This document shows positions 47,404 through 56,700 of a stretch of 64,000 bases of DNA, piece after piece. The stretch is from Lentisphaerota bacterium (lineage in GTDB: Bacteria > Verrucomicrobiota > Kiritimatiellia > UBA8416 > VGWJ01), in assembly GCA_016873635.1 (NCBI GenBank), contig VGWJ01000001.1, forward strand, positions 44,762 through 108,761, given 5' to 3'. How positions within the stretch are numbered: position 1 is the stretch's first letter; each line of letters starts with the position of its first letter. Position numbers and translations under genes: made by a program. The notes under the pieces are model-generated. The model saw only the letters and a list, made by a program, of their open reading frames with translations. It was not told the origin of the DNA and made no database searches.

Positions 47404-49529
47404 ACCCCCTGATGCTGCTTGGTCTGCTCGGGCTGGGCGTGCCCGTGCTGATCCACCTTATCAACCGTCGCCGCATGCGGCCGCGGCCCCTGGCCACTCT
47501 GGAGTTTCTCGACCAGCAGGATGTGGCCAACGTTTTCGCGCCGGTGCCGCGGGACGTGTGGCAGCTCCTGCTGCGGCTGCTTCTGCTGTCGCTGTTCGTT
47601 CTCTTGATGGCCCGCCTCACGGGGCCGAGCGCGGCGGTGGGCCCGCGGGCGGTGGCGATCGTCATGGACAACTCCATGAGCATGAAGCGGCCGATTCCCG
47701 ACGGCAAGACGGCCCTGTTCGAGTCCCAGCGGGCGCGCATTCTCGAATTGGTCCGCGGCATGAAGCCGGGGGACTATTTCTCCTTCACGCTGGCGGGCGA
47801 CAAGACGTTCGCGAGCACCGGCTTCACGGGCGACCGCGCGGCGCTGGAGCGGTGCGTGACCAACGCATGGATCAGCGACGGCGGCGGCCGCGGCCTGTAT
47901 CCGGCGATCGAGGATGGCCTGCGGGAACTGCGGTCCAGGCGCGCGCCCAACACGGCCCTCATCGTGTTCTCCGACCAGCAGCTTCGGAATTACCGGTCGC
48001 ATCTGGAGAATTCCACGCTGGCGCCCCTGCTGCGCGGGAGCCGGATCAAGCCGGTGTTCGTCGTCGACCCGGTGACGAACGGACCGAACGTCGAACTGAA
48101 GGGCGCGGAGTTCCATCCCGAGAAGACCTACCTGGGGGCAAGCGGCAAGGTGACCGCGCGCCTGCACAACGCCTCGGAGACGCAGCAGGTGGTGACCGTG
48201 GCGCTGAAGAGCGGGCCGGTGACGTTGGAGACCCGGCCGTGCAACCTGGCCAGCGGGGAGACCGCCCACGTGGAGATCCGGCAGATGTTCGAGTCGCCCA
48301 ACGATACCGCCTGGGGGGTGAGCCTGTCCGAGGACGGTTTCCCGGCCGACAACGACGCCTACGCCACGATGCGCATGCTGAAGCGGCGCCAGGTGCTGCT
48401 GGTGACGTCCGCGCGCTATCCCAAACCCGAGGGCCTGACGCTGGGCACCAGCGGGGCGGACCTGTTCTCCTGCGCGGTAAATCCGGCCGAGGCTACCGGA
48501 GAGGCCCGTGGCGAAACCTTCATTTCGGTCAAGCGAGTCCCGGTGACGGATCTGGAGCGCAAGGCGCTGTCGATGTATTCGGTGGTGGTGCTTTACGGGT
48601 TGGAAGAACTGGCCTCGCCCGATGTGGTCCAGGACCTCGCGGGCTACGTGCGCCAGGGCGGCGGCCTGTACCTCATTCCGGATGCCGCGGTGGTATCCTC
48701 GACGTTCAACCGGGAACTCGCCCCGCTGCTTTCGGGATTCCAGTTGGGGGACCTGCGCGAGCCCAAGCTGGCCGCCCCCCTGGACGACAACGAGAAGAAC
48801 GTGGCGGACCCCCTGCTGTCAAAACTGATACGCGGCGAATGGGGGACCATCAACGACATCCTGTTTGCGCGCTACTTTGACACGCTGGAGCAGGGAAACA
48901 CCAGGGCGGCACTGAAGACGCGGGACGGCGATATCCTGCTGGCCGTTGCCGAGATGGGGAAGGGGCGGGTCTGCATCCAGACCCACAGCTGGAATGTGGA
49001 GGATACCTCCCTGCCGCGCAGCCTCTCCTTCGTCGGCGTCGCGCACGCCGTCCTGGATCGCCTGTCGAGGCCGGACGCGGACACGGAAGGTGACGACCGT
49101 CCCGATCACATCCAGGCCGGAGCCTTCCACCGCATGATGCTGTCGCAGTTCCGGGGCCTGGGCGGGGAAGTGACGCTGGAGGGCCCCCGGACGTATTCCT
49201 TCAAGATTGCGCCGGAGGACGCCCACATAACGGTCAAGGATATCTACGTCGCCGGCGCCTACCGCGCGACCCATTCCGGGAAGACGGCGGCGCGGGACCG
49301 GTGGCTGGCGGTGAATCCGTCCCCGGAGGAATCCGCGGCCGAGTTCATCACGGCGGACCAGTTGACGGATCTGTGCGGCGGCGTCAGGGCGACGGCGACG
49401 TCCGACCAGCTCGACGGTCTCTTCCGGCCCCGCCGCGAGCTGCTGGCCCCGCTGCTGGCGCTGGTCTTCGCGGCCCTGGCGGCCGAGACCGCGGGCGGAG
49501 CGTTTCTCCGCCGGAGGCGGACAGATTGA
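47397..49529 (+). CDS. BatA-like membrane VWA protein
   Basis: The 710-residue protein begins with the BatA N-terminal membrane region (MLLGLLGLGVPVLIHLINRRR, PLATLEFL, then helix LLLRLLLLSLFVLLMARL). A VWA domain with a MIDAS motif DNSMSM (about residue 90) follows, then a long periplasmic part with a GATase-like segment (SVVVLYGLEELASPDVVQDL) and a C-terminal helix (LLALVFAALAAETAGGAFL) ending in RRRR. It overlaps both neighbours. With MoxR and DUF58 it forms the aerotolerance-type Bat module known in Bacteroides and Leptospira. Its substrate here is unknown. Confidence 0.88.
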   Translation: MLNPLMLLGLLGLGVPVLIHLINRRRMRPRPLATLEFLDQQDVANVFAPVPRDVWQLLLRLLLLSLFVLLMARLTGPSAAVGPRAVAIVMDNSMSMKRPIPDGKTALFESQRARILELVRGMKPGDYFSFTLAGDKTFASTGFTGDRAALERCVTNAWISDGGGRGLYPAIEDGLRELRSRRAPNTALIVFSDQQLRNYRSHLENSTLAPLLRGSRIKPVFVVDPVTNGPNVELKGAEFHPEKTYLGASGKVTARLHNASETQQVVTVALKSGPVTLETRPCNLASGETAHVEIRQMFESPNDTAWGVSLSEDGFPADNDAYATMRMLKRRQVLLVTSARYPKPEGLTLGTSGADLFSCAVNPAEATGEARGETFISVKRVPVTDLERKALSMYSVVVLYGLEELASPDVVQDLAGYVRQGGGLYLIPDAAVVSSTFNRELAPLLSGFQLGDLREPKLAAPLDDNEKNVADPLLSKLIRGEWGTINDILFARYFDTLEQGNTRAALKTRDGDILLAVAEMGKGRVCIQTHSWNVEDTSLPRSLSFVGVAHAVLDRLSRPDADTEGDDRPDHIQAGAFHRMMLSQFRGLGGEVTLEGPRTYSFKIAPEDAHITVKDIYVAGAYRATHSGKTAARDRWLAVNPSPEESAAEFITADQLTDLCGGVRATATSDQLDGLFRPRRELLAPLLALVFAALAAETAGGAFLRRRRTD

Positions 49530-51808
49530 AAATTGACTCGATTTTCGGTTCTCAATTCCTGCGCTGGTTCGGCCTGGACCCGTTCACGCAGGTCGACCGG
49601 ATCACCGGGATACGGTTCGTGACCGAACCCGGGATCCCGGGGGCGGTGGTGTGGGGGGCGGTCGGGCTCGGCCTGGCCATGGCGGCGCTCAACTTCCTGC
49701 CGGCCGTCAAGATGCAGAAGCGGGTGCGCGCGCTGACGTTCCTGTTCCGCGCGGGGATGGTCGGCCTCTTTCTGCTGGCGCTGCTGCGCGTGCACCTTGT
49801 TCTCGATTTCCGGATGGCGCGCGACCAGGCCTGGCTGGCGCTGGTGGACGATTCCGGGTCCATGCGGACGAAGGACGTGAAGGACGGCGCCCGGTTCGAG
49901 GCGGCCGTCAGGGACATTGAGGTCGTGCGCCGGGCCGCCGGGCGCCACGTGACGGTCGAGGCGGCCACGCTCAGCGGCGCGCCGCTCGGCGCGGCGGCCG
50001 GCGAAAAAACTCCCACGCTTATCAACGCGGGCATCCTCCGGGAACTGGCGGAGCGGCCGCGCCTGCAGCGCCTGCTCCTGCTCGCCGATGGGCGGGACGT
50101 GGAGCGCCGGGATTTTGCCCTGACCGGCGAGGCGCTGAAGTCGCGCGGCGTGGCGCTGGACGTCGTGCTCTACGGCGCCGACAAGCCGACCTCAGACGCG
50201 GGGATCATTGCCAGGCCGGAGCGCACCGTCATCCGGCTCGGCGAGTCGCTGTTCATACGCGGCGCCCTCAGGGATGCCTCGGGGAAGCCGGCCTGCACGC
50301 TGGCGCTGGAGGAGGACGGCAAGAAGGTGCGGGAGGTGGCGGTGGGGCGCGAATCGTTCGACTGGTTCGAAGTCGTTTACAAGCCCGAGAAGGCGGGCCT
50401 GCACCGGTATACTCTGTCGATGCCGGCGGACGACTTGAATCCGGGCAACAACGCGGCGTCGTTCTACGCCGATGTGCGCGAGGAAAAGATCAATGTGCTG
50501 ATGATCGAGGGTATGCCCCGCTTCGAGTTCAAACTGGCTAAAGTGGCGCTCGAAACGGACCCGCTCGTGCAATTGGTCACCGTCTGCCATATGCCGGGCG
50601 GCGGGGTCTATGTGCAGGGGGGCGCCCTGCACGCCAACGCGACCGAAGGCGTCATCAAGAGCGAGCCGGACCTGTTCAAGTATGACGTCGTGATCCTGCG
50701 CGACGTGCCGCGGGCCCTCTTCCGGGCGGGCGGGGACCTGTCCGAGACCTCCATGAAGCTGCTGGTGTCCTTCATGCAGAAGCGGGGCGGCGGCCTCATG
50801 GTGACCGGCGGCAAGGACGTGTACCGCGCGGGAGGCTATCAGGACAGCCCGCTGGCGGCGGTCCTGCCGTTCGACCTGAGCGACGGCATTTCCAAGGACC
50901 CCCAGTTCCCCGGCCGGTTCAACGTGAACGTCGTGAACGACCAGTACGACCACCCGTTGCTGCGCCTCCTGCCCGACGCGGCGGAGAACAAGGCCCGCTG
51001 GAACGCGCTGCCCGAGCTCGACGGCTGCAACAACGTGGGCGCGTTCAAGCCGCTGGCCAGGCCGCTCCTGACGCGGACCGCGAAGGTCCGGTCCGCCACC
51101 GGATTCACGAACACCGTGGAGGTGCCGGTCCTGGCCTACCAGGACTTCGGCAGCGGCAAGATCCTGGCCGCCTCCGTGGACACGTTCTGGTACTGGCAGT
51201 TGCAGCCCGAGTTCGACCCGCCGCCGCTCGAAACGCTGATGGCCAACATCGTCCGGTACATGGCCCCCGAGCCGGGCCTGCGGGCCGGGGGCGTCAACGT
51301 CGTGGCGGCCGACCCGACGCCGGCGCTGGGCGACACCGTGGTGCTGTCCACTTTGCTGCGCGACAAGAGCTACGAGCCCCTGCGCGGCGCGGACCTCAAG
51401 GTGCTGGTGACGAAGCCCGACGGGCGGTCGCTGACGCTCTACCCGTGCGATCTGCCGGAGCGGCCCGGCTACTACGAATACCGGTTCCCGGCCGACCAGC
51501 CGGGCGACTGGACCGCGACCGCCGGTCTCGGCAAGGAGAAGCGGGTGACGAAGTTTGTGGTCCGCGGACAGGACGACGAGTATGCGGACCTGTCGGTTGA
51601 CCGTGACGGCATGAAGGCGCTGGCCGCGGCGGCGGCGGGAACCGTGGTGGACGATCTTGCCGCATGGGCCAGGCAGGTGGACCGCCGGCCCGTGACCGAG
51701 CCGGCCGTCCGGGATCTGGAATTGTGGAACAGCCCGGCGATCCTGGCGCTGTTCATTCTGCTCGTGAGCGCGGACTGCTATATAAGGAAACGGCAGGGAC
51801 TGGCGTAG
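49526..51808 (+). CDS. membrane VWA / glutamine-amidotransferase-like protein
   Basis: The 760-residue protein starts at TTG 49526, with GGAGG 9 bases upstream and TTGA overlap with the previous stop. Two N-terminal helices (about 32-80) lead to a VWA-like domain with DDSGSM (about residue 110). A beta-sandwich region follows, then a GATase1-like domain (INVLMIEGMPRFEFKLAKVA, GGGLMVTGGKDVYRAGGY), and a last helix near the C-terminus (ILALFILLVSADCYIR). No catalytic Cys of a true amidotransferase is evident. Similar proteins accompany MoxR/BatA genes in Planctomycetes. Role inferred: periplasmic partner of the Bat-like module. Confidence 0.8.
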   Translation: MKIDSIFGSQFLRWFGLDPFTQVDRITGIRFVTEPGIPGAVVWGAVGLGLAMAALNFLPAVKMQKRVRALTFLFRAGMVGLFLLALLRVHLVLDFRMARDQAWLALVDDSGSMRTKDVKDGARFEAAVRDIEVVRRAAGRHVTVEAATLSGAPLGAAAGEKTPTLINAGILRELAERPRLQRLLLLADGRDVERRDFALTGEALKSRGVALDVVLYGADKPTSDAGIIARPERTVIRLGESLFIRGALRDASGKPACTLALEEDGKKVREVAVGRESFDWFEVVYKPEKAGLHRYTLSMPADDLNPGNNAASFYADVREEKINVLMIEGMPRFEFKLAKVALETDPLVQLVTVCHMPGGGVYVQGGALHANATEGVIKSEPDLFKYDVVILRDVPRALFRAGGDLSETSMKLLVSFMQKRGGGLMVTGGKDVYRAGGYQDSPLAAVLPFDLSDGISKDPQFPGRFNVNVVNDQYDHPLLRLLPDAAENKARWNALPELDGCNNVGAFKPLARPLLTRTAKVRSATGFTNTVEVPVLAYQDFGSGKILAASVDTFWYWQLQPEFDPPPLETLMANIVRYMAPEPGLRAGGVNVVAADPTPALGDTVVLSTLLRDKSYEPLRGADLKVLVTKPDGRSLTLYPCDLPERPGYYEYRFPADQPGDWTATAGLGKEKRVTKFVVRGQDDEYADLSVDRDGMKALAAAAAGTVVDDLAAWARQVDRRPVTEPAVRDLELWNSPAILALFILLVSADCYIRKRQGLA

Positions 51809-51812
51809 AAGC

Positions 51813-51847
51813 ATTGAAGATTGAAAATCGAAAATTGAAGATTGGGG
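51813..51847 (+). repeat. array of five tandem 7-bp repeats (ATTGAAR type)
   Basis: Five consecutive heptamers: ATTGAAG, ATTGAAA, ATCGAAA, ATTGAAG, ATTGGGG. The array starts 5 bases after the stop of the previous gene and fills part of a 109-base gap. It differs in sequence from the GAmmCCY arrays but has the same 7-base period. Confidence 0.85.
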
Positions 51848-51917
51848 ACTGCAAATCGGTCAGACCAGCGGCGTCATGAGGTCGCCGGCTCACCGCACCG
51901 TGCCGAGCAGGACCGGA

Positions 51918-53702
51918 ATGAAGGAACTGCAACAACATTTTGAGAAGCGGCTCAGTCGCTTCGGCCGCGCGCGGCGCGCCGTGGCGAACGCCACGCTGGC
52001 CTGCGGCGTCGGCGTGGGCGCCCTGGGCGTGGGGAGCGCGGCCCTGGTTCTCCTGTGCGGATGGACGGCCAACCCCTTCGTGAACGGCGCCTTTGCGCTG
52101 GCGGCGGCGGCGGCGCTGGCTTGGCTGCTCGCGCGCCTTCTGAAAGGCTGGGAGAAGCGGCGCAGCGTCCTGTCCGAGGCCTTCCGGGCGGAAGCGCTCG
52201 CCGGGGGCCTGAACAGCCGCCTCGTCAGCGCCGTGGATTTTCTGGAATGGCCGGCGCCCACGCCGCTGACCGAGGTGGTGATCGAGCAGGCCCGGCAGGA
52301 TCTGGAGCGGCCTTTCGAACGGATGCTTGACCGGTCCGCGCGCAATCGCCTGGGCACGCGGCTTGCGCTGCTGCTCGTCGCCTTTCTGCTCCTGGGTTCG
52401 ACCGAGTGGTTCCGTTTCTCCCGCCTGGGCCGCACGGTCGCGTACGCCGCCATGAATCTGCGGGAGGCCATGTTCCCGACGCGTTACGCGCTGTTGCCCG
52501 GCGCCGGGCCGAACGTCTACCTGATCGGCAGCAGGGTCGAGACGGGACTGCGCTTCACCCGCTTCCGCTACCCGGAAGTGACGATGCTGCGCGAGACGGC
52601 GGGCGCGGAAGGAGTGGAGCGGATCGTGCTGCCGACGGACAGGAGCGGACTCGCCGCCGTGGCGCTGCAGCCCACGCTGGAGCGCGAATACCGGATCCGT
52701 TTCGCCTTCGGGAAACGCACGACCGAGGAAATGAAGCTGGTGTTCACGACAACGCCCATGATCGAGAACATGCAGGCGGAGCTCGCGTATCCGCTCTATA
52801 CCCGGCTGGTTCCCAAAGAGCTGGAAGGCATACTGGACCGCGTCACGGCGCTGACCGGAACGCGCGTGAACCTGGGGTTCGTGTTCAGCAAGCCGCTCAA
52901 GTCCGCCGTGTTGACATTCGACGACGAGACCCGCATGCCGCTGGACGTGGTGGGCCGCTTCGCGTCGGTGTCGTTCGTGCATTCCCTGGAGCGCGGGGCC
53001 GCGCTGCAGGTTGAGGATATCCACGGGTTCGCCCTGGACAAGCCGCATGCCATCGAGTTCGGCCTCACGGTGGACAACCCGCCCAAGCTCATCGTGCCGT
53101 CGTTCCTGAAGACCGACATGCCGCAAACGCTGGACGAGTTGGCGGGGTTCACCTTCGGCGCCCGCGTGGAGGACGATTTCGGCGCGGCCAGGTGCGTGGT
53201 GAAGTGGCGCAAGTCGTCCACGGACGAGCCCAGCCGCGTGAAGGTGCAGGGCGAGCCGATCGAACGCGTCTTCCTCCCGCCCCGCCCCGCGGCCGTGGCG
53301 GCCTTCGAGAATCTCTTCCGCGATCAGGCGCAGACGGCGGAGGCGGGCGACCTTTTCACCTTCCAGGTCGAGGCGTTCGACAACCGCGATCCCAAACCGC
53401 AGTCGGCGGTTTCCTCCATGTTCTCCATCTTCATCCGGGGGCAGGGCATCGAGCTCGGCATGGCCGGCGGCGGGACGGATATTCTGGGTAAGTTTACGGT
53501 GAGAGGCGCGGGGGCGCAGCGCGTGTACAAGGCCAAGGAAGGCGGATCGCGCGCCATCACGATGCCGCAGAAGCTGGACACGGCGGAGAGCTACAAGAGC
53601 GATTTCAAGGCCGATCGGATCATCGACGCCCGCCCCGAAGTGCGCGGCGCGCTCGACAAGACGGCCGGCGACTACGGCAGCGCCATTCTGGGAGCCAGGT
53701 GA
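51918..53702 (+). CDS. DUF4175-like membrane protein
   Basis: The 594-residue protein has two hydrophobic N-terminal helix pairs (VGVGALGVGSAALVLLCGWT, GAFALAAAAALAWLLARLL, and later RLALLLVAFLLLG), a layout like DUF4175 proteins that occur with MoxR/BatA genes. The remainder is a series of periplasmic beta domains (VYLIGSRVETGLRFTRFRYP, VRVEDDFGAARCVVKW-like segment, FTFQVEAFDNRDP). The last 90 residues are charged and probably unstructured. ATG 51918 is preferred because KELQQHFEKRLSRF looks like a normal cytoplasmic start; an in-frame GTG/ATG further upstream is possible. Family call by layout and context. Confidence 0.65.
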   Translation: MKELQQHFEKRLSRFGRARRAVANATLACGVGVGALGVGSAALVLLCGWTANPFVNGAFALAAAAALAWLLARLLKGWEKRRSVLSEAFRAEALAGGLNSRLVSAVDFLEWPAPTPLTEVVIEQARQDLERPFERMLDRSARNRLGTRLALLLVAFLLLGSTEWFRFSRLGRTVAYAAMNLREAMFPTRYALLPGAGPNVYLIGSRVETGLRFTRFRYPEVTMLRETAGAEGVERIVLPTDRSGLAAVALQPTLEREYRIRFAFGKRTTEEMKLVFTTTPMIENMQAELAYPLYTRLVPKELEGILDRVTALTGTRVNLGFVFSKPLKSAVLTFDDETRMPLDVVGRFASVSFVHSLERGAALQVEDIHGFALDKPHAIEFGLTVDNPPKLIVPSFLKTDMPQTLDELAGFTFGARVEDDFGAARCVVKWRKSSTDEPSRVKVQGEPIERVFLPPRPAAVAAFENLFRDQAQTAEAGDLFTFQVEAFDNRDPKPQSAVSSMFSIFIRGQGIELGMAGGGTDILGKFTVRGAGAQRVYKAKEGGSRAITMPQKLDTAESYKSDFKADRIIDARPEVRGALDKTAGDYGSAILGAR

Positions 53703-56700
53703 TGAGGAGAGTTTTCAGGTTTCAGGCGTCAGGCGTCAGGAAGCAGCCGGAGAAGCGACCGTCGTTGATCTCGGTATTCCTGAAACCTGAAACCCGAAAC
53801 CTGAAACCGGTCGCGCGGTTACTCGTGCTGGCGTGGTTGGGCTTGTGCCTTGACGTTCAGGCCGCGGCGTCCTTCCGGGCGCACATGATCTGGGTGGGCG
53901 AGGAGCCCCGGATGCAGGTCACGATCGAGCCGGGAGCGGCGGCGACGCAGACCGTGTGGATCGCCGCCAGGCCGTTCAACCAGCGCGGCGAGAGCCCCGA
54001 CGGTTTCACGGGCGGCTTCGCCGTGAAACTGACCGGCGACGGCAAGCCGGTGACGGCGGACTTCCCGGTATTGAACCCGGGCGTTCCCAAGGACCGCCTC
54101 TGGACGAGTCTTGGCCAGTCGGGCAAGGAGATGATCCCGATTCCGGGCGACTATATCCGGCTGAGCGTGCGGGACGATGCGCTCGGTCTGGCCGGCGAGG
54201 AGCTGGTGTATCCGTTCCGGCCGGGCTCGCCGCTGCAGTCCTGCACCGTGCGCCTGGCGGGGGGCTTTGCGGACCGCAAGGCGCTCTTCACGCTGCATTT
54301 CGGCCCTCACGGGCGGGGCGTGGAGCAGAAGGCGGCCATCGAGTACCATCTTCTGGATGCCGAAGGAAACCAGCTGTCGAGCGGCGATACCGAGATCGTC
54401 CTGTCCGACACCCGACCCACGGACTACGAACAGGAAGTGACGCCCAAACGCGATACGACCGGACCTTACACGATCACCTTCGCGGTGAACAACGAGGCGC
54501 TTCAGATCTCCGCGGCCAGCGAGGCCCGGTTTCCGTTCGCCACCCTCCTGGTGCCGGTATCGAGCATGGAGAGCGACACGCTCGCCGACTGGCATATCCC
54601 GGGCAAGCCGCTGAGCGACGGCGATTCTCAGAAGACGCCCAACATCCTGTTCAGCGCCCATCAGCCGTTCGTCCGCCCGGTGTTCGATTCCGAGGTGAAG
54701 CGCCAGGGCGCCCGGAGCCTCCGGATCGACTACTCGCCGGGGGCGACGGCCGTCATCGGGAGCAACGTGCGCCTGCCGGGCCTGCCGATGGCGGCGCGAA
54801 TCTGGGTCAAGGGAAACAACACCCGCGACCGGCTGGTGATCGAGTGGCGCGATCCGTGCAACTTCTCCACCGCCAGCTACCAGCGCTGGATGAATTCCAT
54901 GAGCGTGGAAATCTGCCGCCTGGATTTCTCGGATTGGAAGTGCTTTACGGTCCCGGTGCTGGGCGACGGCCTGCTCGGGCGCGACAACCGGTCCTACCTG
55001 ACGGGGCACTCGGGCATTGAGGTCCGGCATCCCATCCAGGCGCCGATCCATTGCGCCGCGCTGCGGGTGATCCCGGAGCCGCGGGGCAAGGACGCGCCGG
55101 CCGACGCCGCGCCGCGGAGCGTCTGGGTTGACGATATCCTGGTGGAGACGCAGGCGCCCCGGAACGAGCGGATGACGCTGGAGCTGCGCGGCGACACGCC
55201 GGAGCGGAGACTGCATGCCGACGCGAAGCTGCTGGTCGCGGTGGGGAATGGAACGCCCTACGAGATTCGCAACGGGCGCATCGCCGTGACGTTTCTGGAC
55301 GGCGACGGCGAAACCGTGAAGGACGCCGAAATGGCGGAGGGGATCGACGCGGCCATGGGCGAAGTGGCGGTCAAATCCCTGTCGCTGGCGGCGCTCGAGG
55401 CGCGCAAGCCGCGCGGGCCGGTGACGGCCGTCGTGACGGTCACGGGGCCGGTGGCGGGGCAGCGCGCCCAGGGGCGCGTGGTGTTCAGCCGGCCGACCGG
55501 CGCGGGCCTCGTCTGGGATTTCGAACGCCAGGAGCGCTTCAACCCCATGGCGCCGGAGTGGTACTACCAATCCACCTATCACAAGCACTCCATGGCCATG
55601 GGCGGCGGCAAGACCTACGTCAGCCTGCGCGACAACAACAGGAGCCACGTCTCGAGCGAGGCCAACTGGATGCCGGCGCCCGGTCCCCTGGGCGCGGAAC
55701 CGGGGGCCGGCGGCGCGGACGGCACGGCCCGCGCGCTGCCGTTGACGATCGCGACCAACATCCCGGTATCCGTACTCCTGCACCCGGCCCTGCCCGGCAT
55801 TGTCGAAAGCGTCGAGATGCAGGTGTTCGGCGAGGGTGTTCCCGTGATGCTGTGGGCGGTTTTTGTCGACAGCAAGTCGGCGGAGTTCGACATGCCGTTC
55901 CAGCAGCACGCCGGCCGGCCGGTGCGCGTGGATTGGAAAGGATGGAAACCGTGCCGTTTTCCCGCCCCGCCGATCCCGCCGGCCTACGGGTCGTCGGACG
56001 CCAAGATCAATCCGTTCTACGCGCCGCAGTATCCGCTCAACCTGGCGCTGAGCGCATGGACCGAGGACGGCGGGCCGGCGGCCATCCGTGTGGACCAGGT
56101 CAAGGTCAGCACGCATGTGCCCAGGGAGCAGGAACTTGTCGTCGAACTGGAATACCCGGACGAGACGATGCTCCACGTTCCCGGGCAGCCGCTGAAGCTG
56201 ACACTGGTGAATTTCGCCCTGGAACCGGTGCCGGTGGACGCGCGCTACCAGGTGATCACGCCCGTCGGGGTGGTGGCGCAGGCCGGTGTGGCCAGGACGA
56301 CACTGGCGCCCGGCAGTCGCACGGGAATCACGCTGGTCGAGAACCTGCGCGAGGGGTTCTACCACGTGCGCATGGACGGCCTGCCCGGCGGACGGGTCTT
56401 TGAAACCGATGTCCAGGCGCCGGACCGCAAACGGTATTTCGGCGAGGACGTCATGGCCCGGCTGGCCGATCTCCGGAGCCTGGACGGCGATCTCGGTCTG
56501 ACGGAAAGGCGGATCAACCTTGACTGGGACACCGCCGAGCCGGTTCCGAACCTGTACCACCATAACTGGTTCCGCCGGTATGCGCGTAACGCCTCCCAGG
56601 AGAAGACGTACGATGTCGTACCGATCGTCGGGTATTGCGCCGACTGGGCCGGCCCGGAGAAGCAACTGGCGGTGGCCGACGGCACCTATGTCCGCGATGT

